This document shows, one piece after another, positions 56,507 through 64,000 of a DNA stretch of 64,000 nt. Position numbers and translations under genes: made by a program. Position 1 is the stretch's first letter; each line of letters opens with the position of its first letter. The notes beneath the pieces were generated by a model. That model was given only the letters and a program-made list of their open reading frames with translations. It was not told where the DNA came from and did no database searches. Source of the stretch: Saturnia japonica (Eukaryota > Arthropoda > Insecta > Lepidoptera > Saturniidae); the NCBI GenBank assembly GCA_033032175.1, contig CM065309.1, positions 7,006,001-7,070,000 of the forward strand, given 5' to 3'.

Positions 56507-57795
56507 TTAGGTCTTTACCTATGAAATTGCCGTTTTGTATGAAAAAATTTAAACGAATTTTTTTCATGTGTTTTTTATTTGTTTTAATCAAAGTAATCAC
56601 CCATGCAATCAATGCATCTTTGCCAGCGCAGTGCCAGTTTATTGATGCCCTTCTTAAAGAAATCAGCTGGACGGGAGGCAACAAATTCTTCAAAGGCATT
56701 TTCTACTGCCTCTCGGGTATTGAATTTTTTTCCCGTCAAGGAGTTATCCAAATTCTGGAAAAAGTAGTAGTCTGTAGGCGCAAGGTCTGGTGAGTAGGGC
56801 GGATGACGGAGAACTTCCAACCCCAGTTCTTACAACTTGGAGACCGTCTGTTGTTCAGTATCAGGTCGCGCGTTGTCATGCAGGAGCAGCAGAGACGAGC
56901 GATTGATGAATGCTGGTTGAAGATGTGCCAGCTTCTCCATGATTGTGTTCAGTTCTTCACTGTACACATCTGCAGTAATGCTCACCCCGTTTGGTAAGAA
57001 GCTGTGATGAATCACACCGGCGCTAGACCACCAAACAGTGACCATCACTTTTCTAGGGGTAAGTTTTCGTTTAGGGCATTGTTTAGGTGCTGAACCAGGA
57101 TCCAACCAACTTGCTGTGCGCTTGCGGTTATCAAACAGAATCCATTTTTCATCGCAGAGTAACAATGCGGTTCAAAATTCTTTCATTTGTGTGTCTGTTG
57201 AGCAGTGCAAGGTACGTCTCGACGCGTACTTCGCGCTGGCAATCATTGAGTTTGTGGGACACCCATTTACCAAGCTTTTTTACCTTGCCAATTTGACGCA
57301 AATGGACCAATATTGTTTTGACGCTAACGTCGAAAGCTGATGCTAATTCAGCCGTAGATTGTGTATCATCAGCTTCCACAATCGCCTTTAATTCGTCATT
57401 GTTCGACCAAAGTCTTCGGACGACCGCGAGGTTTATTTTTCAGGTCGAAATTCCCAGAACGGAAGCGAGCAAGCCAATAACAGGTGGTGCGTTGGTTTGT
57501 AGTGTTAGCTCCGTATACGTCGTTGATGTTGCGTGCCGCTTGTGCTGCGTTGCTGCCACAACGGAACTCATATTCCATAATTACTTGAATTTTTAACGTA
57601 TCCATGATGACAAAAAAGATTGAAATGCGATGAAAATGTAACACTAATCAATAAACAAATGACTACTTTTGGAAAAAGAATTCATATTTTTAAAATAAAA
57701 TTAATTTGAAATTAAAATTCTTAGCCAAACAAAAATTATTTTTATTTGAAATGGCCAGTACTGCAGAACAGGCAATTTCATAGGTAAAGACTTAT
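56507..57795 (-). mobile_element. Mariner element, 1.29 kb, with terminal inverted repeats
   Basis: The inverted ends TTAGGTCTTTACCTATGAAATTGCC (56507 on) and GGCAATTTCATAGGTAAAGACTTAT (to 57795) differ at two positions. TA flanks both ends (56505-56506 and 57796-57797). Length is typical of mariner. Contains a frameshifted transposase on the minus strand (56584-57605). It sits between gene B and gene C. Confidence 0.92.
56584..57605 (-). pseudogene. Mariner transposase, frameshifted
   Basis: From ATG at 57603-57605 to TAA at 56584-56586, about 340 codons, close to the usual 345. In order: an N-terminal helix-turn-helix (RCGSNAAQAARNINDVYG), a second one (STAELASAFDVSVKTILVHL), then the catalytic region with CDEKWILFDN (first Asp), PLLLHDNARP-like SLLLLHDNARPDTEQQ (second Asp) and HPPYSPDLAPTDYYFFQNL (third Asp; DD34D pattern). 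W-V-S-H-K-L and the R-K-V-M-V-T-V-W-W block are also standard. Frame changes near 57390, 57160 and 56825 inactivate it. Four overlapping plus-strand open frames here are shadows. Confidence 0.92.
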
Positions 57796-57888
57796 TATTA
57801 GTAGGATGTAGAACCATATAATAATACCACCATCTTCTCATTGCTACTATTTAATTTTGCAAATACAGAACATGAGATAAATGCGTCA

Positions 57889-60497
57889 TTAAGCATTTAC
57901 TCTTAAATTACCTGAATTACCAATTTTTAAATCAATGCCGAAAGGCCATTTCGAATATTTGTAAATTGATATGTCTATAAAACCCTTGTTTTACTGATCT
58001 GTTATAAAATCAGTCAATTTATGGCCTATGGATATTTGACGTGGCAAATACGGTAATTGAATTACCTATATTATTATTTAATCAACAAGACGACGAACTA
58101 AAACCAAAATTTAGTAATTTTGGTAAGCTTTTAAAATTTTCTGCCTTCATTGTCTAAGAACTCTGTGTACGCCGATGTTACTTAACAATTTTAGTGAATG
58201 TTGCTGTACAATTAAGGGACCCTCGGCGTGCGAGTTCGCCTCGCACGGGCCGATTTTTTCTATATAAAACGGTAATTTCATACGTTAACGTCTATTATGA
58301 TAATTAATATTCGTGTGACATCATCACATGCATAATCTTCAGTTGTTATTAGTCAAACTAATTAGTCAAATGTGTTGAACTAAATTTAAAAAAGTTGTTT
58401 ATTTATTATCTATTTATGAAAGTTGGTATATGAAATTAAATTTAAAAAAATTAAGTATTCCGAATAATTTTATTTCAATCATCAACATATAAATAACTTA
58501 CAGATAATTATTAAAAAAAAAACGAACTAAACGTTTTCTAAATAATTTTTTCCTTTATCAATCAATGTTCTTTATACGTTGTTTCCTCGTGGTGTTGTTG
58601 ACCTGCGTAAAAATACATTTCAAGTTAGTTTTCAGTATACTTTTACTTTTATTTATCATTAGCTGATGCATATGACTTTGTTCACGTGAATACGCTTTTG
58701 ATGTTCCACCGGAACTACCTATTTTATATGGATTAAAAGTGGGCGGTCTTTAATTTATTTATTGTAATTTTATCATCACTTGTTAACCCATATGGAAAAT
58801 AGTACTTATTAAGTTAAAATTTGTTCATTCGTTTTAAAATTTAAGCCCCCGACTTTGTATGCTTAAATTACAATATAAAGGCGTGTGTTAGAGTGAAATA
58901 TATATATATAGATATATGTAAGGTACAATGTCATTTTATTTTGCAAAGAATAAGGACAAATACCTATTTACTTAATACCTAGTAAAGGCGTTTTCGAGTA
59001 AGATATATCGCTTGTTTTTGTTCATTATGTCATTTCTTCTATTTTGTCGATAGTTTCATAAGATCTCTCTTTCACTTGGGATGTAGAAGCTTGGATCATG
59101 GAAAGGCAGCTCTCAAAGCGACTAGATGCATTAATTCTATAGCCAAACACCAATAACATAAGTGTATTCCTACGGCTGCACTTGAGAGCCAGTCTCCCAC
59201 TAGGCTTAGCGTATTACCATCTTGGGCTACATCGTCACTTATGATCAGATGAGATTGTGTCCACAACGCTAAAAGCTATAAACGATACAAAAAAAGTCCT
59301 ATTGAGAGCAGTGGACTCATACGGTTGGCAATTACGATGAAAGTCTAAAATGTAGATTGTATTCATCTATCCATACTTATATATTATAAATGCGAAAGTA
59401 ACTCTGTTTATTTGTTACGATTTCACGCCTAAACCGCTGACCTAATTTTATTAAATTTTGGTATAGAGATGAAAAATTGTATGGAGGACACACCAAACCT
59501 ACTTTGAAGAATTTTGTTATAGAGATATATTAGACCTTAGAGAAGAAAATAGGGTACTTTATATCACGAAAATAAAACTTGAAGGGCTGAAATAGAGGAT
59601 GAAAATTTGTATGAAGAACCCATCATGTCTCAAATTAGGGATAGAAAAATTCATATTAATGCTCTTGGTAAGAAATAAAAAGTGTTTTAGATTTTTCTAA
59701 AACCCATCCCACAAGCTGGTATAATAAGAGATGAATTTAATTAATTTGATCTTTTATTGTGACAGTTAATAATGTATTGGATTCATATTGGCATATAATT
59801 ATAATACCCTACACATGGTGATAAACCCATCTAAGATTATCTTTTGGTTTGTCGTGTTCCGAATTCAGCTAGTGTATATGCAGTAATATAGCGGGGTGGT
59901 TCACAAATGAATTGTGATCAGATATGTTTATGTAGTTTTTAAACTTTACTAAGAACTTGTGTTTTTCTTTTGATGAGCAATGATTTATAACAAAGCATGT
60001 AATATTTTTACGTACAGATTACATTAAAATAAATTAAAATATTGCCTACATACCGCAGTCTTTGGGCAAAACACATTTCTTTCTATTTTTATCGAAATAA
60101 AAGCCGGCTTTACATTCACAGCCATTGGGTGGGCAAGCTATACGTGGACAGATTCCTTTTACGCCAATACTGGAGCATTGCTTATTACAGTTTAGACCAC
60201 AACCTGGTTCTGCATTAGGATCACCACCACATGTAGCTGTAGACAAAGTAAATTAATTTAAAATCAAATATTGTGCAAAACAACCATATTTCCATCGATT
60301 CTTTAGTACATTATATCAAGTCTAACCATATCTTTTACTATACTATTAAGTTTAAATAAGTACATAATTTAATTTACCTTCCCATTTCAATATTATTAAA
60401 AATTTCATTGTTAAAGAAAACCTCTTTCTTAACGAACGCTTAAAAACCATCAAGCACATAGATAGTATGATCAAATTTTTAATTGTATCAAACACAG
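57889..60497. repeat. Segmental duplication copy 2 (paired with 39112-41743)
   Basis: Near-identical to 39112-41743, including TIL exon 60054-60236. The repeated (AT) run is shorter (58898-58917). The flanks differ on both sides, so the duplicated segment is about 2.6 kb. Confidence 0.9.
60054..60236 (-). CDS. TIL exon (gene C, CPRIAC loop)
   Basis: A 183-bp phase-1/phase-1 exon, acceptor TTTGTCTACAG, donor GTATGTAGGC. The protein equals that of 41299-41481 (TCGGDPNAEPGCGLNCNKQC... CPRIAC ...VLPKDCG), ten cysteines. In gene C it is the last TIL exon seen in transcription order. No terminal exon was found between it and the start of gene B, so gene C may be truncated or may splice further. 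Confidence 0.9.
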
Positions 60498-60619
60498 AAA
60501 CTGACTAATAAATGAATATTATTTGTATTTGATAGGGTGTATATCGGGTATGAAAGTGATAAATGCTTAAGAAGTACAATTAGTATCATTTTATCAATGT
60601 ATAAAGGACGACATAGTCA

Positions 60620-60910
60620 CATGGATTACGAAACGAATGCTTAGATGGCTTGAGCATGAAGAGAGGATGAATGGAAAATGACTAAAAAAATTATAATGCG
60701 AGTGTAAATGGGAGCGTTGGAAGAAGACCTAGACGAAGGTTCTGTGATAAAATCTGGGAGGATCTGAAGAAAGGTCAGATCAAGTTTACTCTAAACCGAC
60801 TAGCGCGCGTGAAAAGATTGATGAATGTTGAGGAAGCAAAAGATATCCCAAAATCATAGCAAGTGTAAGGACACGGTCTCTATCTACCCTTTTGGAAGAG
60901 AGATATGATG
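60620..60910 (+). pseudogene. LINE (RTE-like) ORF2 C-terminal fragment
   Basis: In shifting plus frames: RMLRWLEHEERMNGK, then VNGSVGRGRPRRRFCDKIWE and DLKKGQIKFTLNRLARVKRL with MNVEEAKDIP. This is the well-known C-terminal region of RTE-type LINEs (M-L-R-W-x-G-H-V-x-R-M ... G-R-G-R-P). Truncated and broken; intronic to gene C. Confidence 0.85.
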
Positions 60911-61039
60911 TATGTATGCTATCATTACATCTTTGACAGTTGATAATATCAGTGAATCATCAATTATACATTAGAACAATAACTGTCTACGTAAAGAATA
61001 ATGTTCCACTCTAGTCATTTAAGTCTTAAGGAAACTTAC

Positions 61040-61231
61040 GACAACATTTTTTCGGTATGCACGTGCCGTTCTCTGCTCTCACATGTTCATCTTTACATAT
61101 ACATCCTTTGATACAAAATCTTGGATCTATTCTGGGACAGGCGATTGATTTTCCTAGATCAGAGCAGTTCTTGGGTTGACACTGTCCTTGTATACAATCA
61201 TTGTAAACTTCATCTTTTTCACATACCGGAG
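61040..61231 (-). CDS. TIL exon (gene C, IQGQCQPKNC type)
   Basis: A 192-bp phase-1/phase-1 exon, acceptor TTTTCATAG, donor GTAAGTTTCC. It encodes PVCEKDEVYNDCIQGQCQPK, then NCSDLGKSIACPRIDPRFC and IKGCICKDEHVRAENGTC ending IPKKCC. It has the ten TIL cysteines plus one extra next to the last (K-C-C). Loop C-P-R-I-D-P-R-F-C has two Arg. Paralogue of 45014-45205. Confidence 0.9.
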
Positions 61232-61658
61232 CTATGAAAATAGAAAATTTTAGATTAGCATTGCTCTATAGTCAATCGCTAACTAAACAATTTCATAGCG
61301 ATAGGTTCTCAAAATGGGATTGCTATAAATCGATGAATAAGAAAAGGGTAATACATAGTGTGTATATTTTATGGTGAAAGTAATTCGTAAAATTTCCATG
61401 TTAAAACGCATATCACTGCAAACCAATTTAAATTTTGAGATTTAGGACTAAAACCAAGAAAGGATCTAAGCTACATAACATTATGCTTTTTCATATTACG
61501 GAATAAGAAGAAAATACCCAATTAAGTACGTAAAAAAAGACAGTCCACGTTTAATCAAAATAAGACAAATAATGGCAAAACAAACTTAGAAATATTACTT
61601 GCCGTTTATTTACTGGATGGTTGGTTGGTCTTTAGATTGTTAATAATATTATACTTAC

Positions 61659-61841
61659 TACAATCTTTGGGTAATACACATTTTCCTGTATTATCATCTA
61701 AGTAGTATCCTTCTTTGCAATCGCATGAATTGTCTTTGCACAATGCTATACAGAATTGTGATTCTTTGCCGATATTCGAGCAATGTCTGTTACAGTTAAT
61801 ACCACATCCAGATTTAGCATTGGTATCACCTCCACAGGATG
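61659..61841 (-). CDS. TIL exon (gene C, GGDTNAKSG type)
   Basis: A 183-bp phase-1/phase-1 exon, acceptor TTTACATTATAG, donor GTAAGTATA. It encodes SCGGDTNAKSGCGINCNRHC, then SNIGKESQFCIALCKDNSC and DCKEGYYLDDNTGKC ending VLPKDC. Ten cysteines; loop C-I-A-L-C. Paralogue of 45763-45945 (about three quarters identical by eye), clearly older than the unit 3/gene B duplication. Confidence 0.9.
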
Positions 61842-61859
61842 CTATAATGTAAATATATT

Positions 61860-62990
61860 AACAAATGAGGTGGCCCAAAAATAATTCCTTAAAATGATAA
61901 TATTTGCTAGTAAGTAGCCAATTTATATTAATAAATCTGTAGTTGTGTGTACATGTAATTTTTTCCAAATTTTCTGATAGGGATAAAGGACACTAATCGT
62001 GAATAAGACATTACACATTTTTTTCTGTCTGTAGTCCGATTTAGTAGTTTTCCAGTATGAGTAAGCGTAATTCCACGAAGTCATATATTGAGCAATATTG
62101 TACAACTGATAATTTTTTCGTTATACACCTACAATTACAAGCAAACCTACAACTGCCTAATGCTAATACCCTTCTTACCGCAAGAACACACACAACAACA
62201 ACTCAAGATTATTTGGCTGCAATATTCTGTAGAATGGAGGTATTCCACCAGTCGAACTGCCCCAAGTAGATAGAGTCCTCCATTTTTCTATGCCGTACCT
62301 CTCTTAAACTGTAAACTGTTAAAAAAACGGAGTGTGGCTGTGTCGGATACAAGGCCAAGTCGTTTATGTGAATACGTGTACGTTAACGGGTATCATTTAT
62401 GTTTCCGACACCGCTTCACTACTTCATCATATTATTATGGTACTTATAATTATTATTTTAACTGGATTGCTGTTGAGAAGCTATTTCCAACCGTATACGA
62501 TTATTATATTTTTATTTAGTATTTTAGGAGTATAGGCCGACATTGTTTTAGGTTTTCTTAATTTTTAACTTTAACTCCTATATGGTGTTAAATAACTGTT
62601 ATAAATTTTCTACACTAAGGTTTTGTATTTGAAAGATAAATCTTGACGCCAGCTGTCGATTTCAACTAAAGGGGGCTGTAGCTGATACAAGTCATGATTA
62701 AGTTCACTAAGCGGAAATTACGTTATGTGGCGAAACGACCTTAAAATGGCGACGTGTTCTCCTCCTCTGCGAGCGATTCGTCATAGTCCTCACTCTACAT
62801 ACCGAATTCTTTAACTATTTAACTATCGAGTAGTGTAACGTGATTTTCAGATGATACATATGTAGCTGCAATGCCAAACTGTATCTCCCGATTTTAATTT
62901 TATCAGTTTCTTGAATTGCCTCCCACTATGGAAGCAAATCAGTTAGTTTAGCAGTTAAAACAGAAAAAAAATTGTTATAAGTAAAGCAAA
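61860..62990. other. Gene C intron with repeats
   Basis: ATCTGTAGTTGTGTGTACAT...TTTTTTCCAAATTTTCTG at 61935-61980 repeats 19455-19510. The overlapping plus-strand frames at 62057-62535 have no recognisable domain. A small inverted repeat (GTGTCGGATAC near 62341, TTCCGACACCG near 62402) is present. No exon seen. Confidence 0.4.
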
Positions 62991-62995
62991 CTCAC

Positions 62996-63196
62996 GGCAT
63001 TCGTTTTGAGGTATGCAAACGCCTTTATTGTTTCTTACATAACCATCGATACAAACACATCCCGGTTTTTCTGAACATTTAGTGTCGTCGGTTAAAGCTG
63101 TGCAGTTTAATGGAAAACCTAACTGGGAACATTTTTGTGGTTTACATGAACTTGATGGAAACTGCTCATATTTTTCGTTTACAGGGCATTGCGGTT
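62996..63196 (-). CDS. TIL exon (gene C, EPQCPVNEKY type)
   Basis: A 201-bp phase-1/phase-1 exon, acceptor TTATTACTTTCAG, donor GTGAGTTTGC. It encodes PQCPVNEKYEQFPSSSCKPQ, then KCSQLGFPLNCTALTDDTKC and SEKPGCVCIDGYVRNNKGVC ending IPQNEC. Nine cysteines as in its paralogues 27842-28042 and 47601-47801, so the missing cysteine predates the duplications. Confidence 0.9.
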
Positions 63197-63865
63197 CTGA
63201 AAGTAATAAATATAAAAAGTTTTAACTGCTTTTTTATAAGGTTCTGTAAGCGGCGTTGCCAGCATGAAACACCTATTTAATTTTGTAGTCTATTTATATC
63301 CATTTGTACCTCATCGAAAGTTGATTTTGAAAAAAAAACTACGTTGCACAAACATTTTAGTATTTTGAATATAAAAATTAACGTGACTTTCATTCACAAC
63401 CTTAGAACTGCTTAAAAGTTGATTTTAAAGAAATCCGTTCTTAGAGTAGGATTCAGTGCTTTAGACACTGAAATTTAAGTTAAAAATTATTTCCAATAAT
63501 TGAAAGGTAAATGATACAGAAAGCTATACCTAAAATAGTATCTATGGGATCGATTACACTATAACCGTAGTATCGTGTTATAATTTTATATATTTATATT
63601 TTAAACGATAGGACCAAATTATAATATGAAATATAAAATAAACGTTTTACCTACTGCCTATGATATTGGGTCCTTTGAAGGAGACGTGAAGAGACATTTC
63701 AGCAGGTCGATCTGAATGTATAGTCACATGCAGAACAAGAATGCTATTAAACTAGCAATATTTCATGAAATGTCCAAAAATCAAACAAATTATTAGCGCA
63801 ACGAGTCTTACAGATTTTTTTTAACCAAACTGTTAACATATTTGATGAAAATTTTGTGTATATAC

Positions 63866-64000
63866 CTGTACATTTGTTGATTGGAATACAAGTTTTATTC
63901 TTAGCTCGTGCGTAACCTTCTTCACAATAGCACATTTTGTTGCAAACTATATTTTTTATGGGACAATTAGTTTGGTTGCGTTCACTCAGTGTAGAACAGA
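63866..64000 (-). CDS. TIL exon (gene C), cut by the window edge
   Basis: The 3' part of a TIL exon with donor GTATATAC. In transcription order it reads CSTLSERNQTNCPIKNIVC, then NKMCYCEEGYARAKNKTC ending IPINKCT. It is the intact relative of the degenerate exon at 49000-49169. The order c-d-e-a in gene C (63866, 62996, 61659, 61040) equals that in gene B (49000, 47601, 45763, 45014), which shows duplication of a multi-exon block. Confidence 0.85.

Noticed and set aside
56497..57596. Four plus-strand open frames
   Set aside because: Antisense shadows of the mariner transposase.
1..64000. Bacterial defence system, CRISPR array or prophage
   Set aside because: Introns, poly(A) signals and lepidopteran repeats show a eukaryotic nuclear locus; no direct-repeat/spacer array is present.

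Overview
This window looks like moth or butterfly (Lepidoptera) nuclear DNA. It is AT-rich and intron-rich. It carries the lepidopteran interspersed repeats that begin CTAGCTGTGCCCGCGRCTTCG (about ten copies), the TCATTTCAGCCAAAAGACG...CTGGACATTAGG repeat near 49.26 kb, and many decayed non-LTR, mariner, pogo and Ty3/gypsy elements. No bacterial operon, CRISPR array or rRNA is present. The recognisable host genes are spliced, so long ORFs are few.

The backbone is a minus-strand cluster of protease-inhibitor exons. I rebuilt 18 exons encoding trypsin-inhibitor-like (TIL) domains, plus two damaged ones. Each is about 60-67 codons, usually has ten cysteines, and has a phase-1 intron on both sides (lengths 183, 189, 192 or 201 bp). 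Two gene starts are visible, at 53223 (gene B) and 4307 (gene A). Each has a 64-bp signal-peptide exon, a short Ser/Thr-rich exon and a similar upstream promoter. A third array (gene C, 60.05-64.0 kb) enters from the right edge. Gene A runs off the left edge.

Downstream of the TIL exons at 25.36-28.04 kb, on the same strand, lie eight serpin exons (23229 down to 12349) that join in phase into about 399 codons. They end in a typical serpin C-terminus, a stop and AATAAA. The first of them opens with a Ser/Thr/Pro linker, starts in the same phase in which every TIL exon ends, and has no signal exon that I could find just upstream. The simplest reading is one long gene encoding signal peptide, many TIL domains, a linker and a serpin domain. 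This secreted inhibitor would combine reversible TIL inhibitors with a suicide serpin. The join is inferred from phase and position and is not proven.

Layout: 0-1.5 kb, 3' end of an unidentified plus-strand gene; 3.3-4.4 kb, start of gene A; 4.7-10.5 kb, repeats and a decayed LINE; 11.77-11.92 kb, a fresh retroposon with a 75-A tail; 12.35-23.23 kb, serpin exons, with a pogo-type transposon (13.66-16.31 kb) in the last intron; 25.36-28.04 kb, TIL unit 3; 28.46-34.0 kb, an unexplained AT-rich, ORF-poor block; 34.1-39.0 kb, mariner pieces, a Tc1/mariner-type element, a SINE and a gypsy 3' end; 39.1-53.3 kb, duplicated TIL units of gene B; 53.5-57.8 kb, a LINE endonuclease fragment and a mariner; 57.9-64 kb, gene C array.

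The cluster is being reshaped by segmental duplication. Units are nearly identical between 25.4-28.5 and 42.8-48.2 kb and between 39.1-41.7 and 57.9-60.5 kb. One TIL exon (42814-42996) appears to be a crossover product, and another (27455-27509) has been cut by a deletion.
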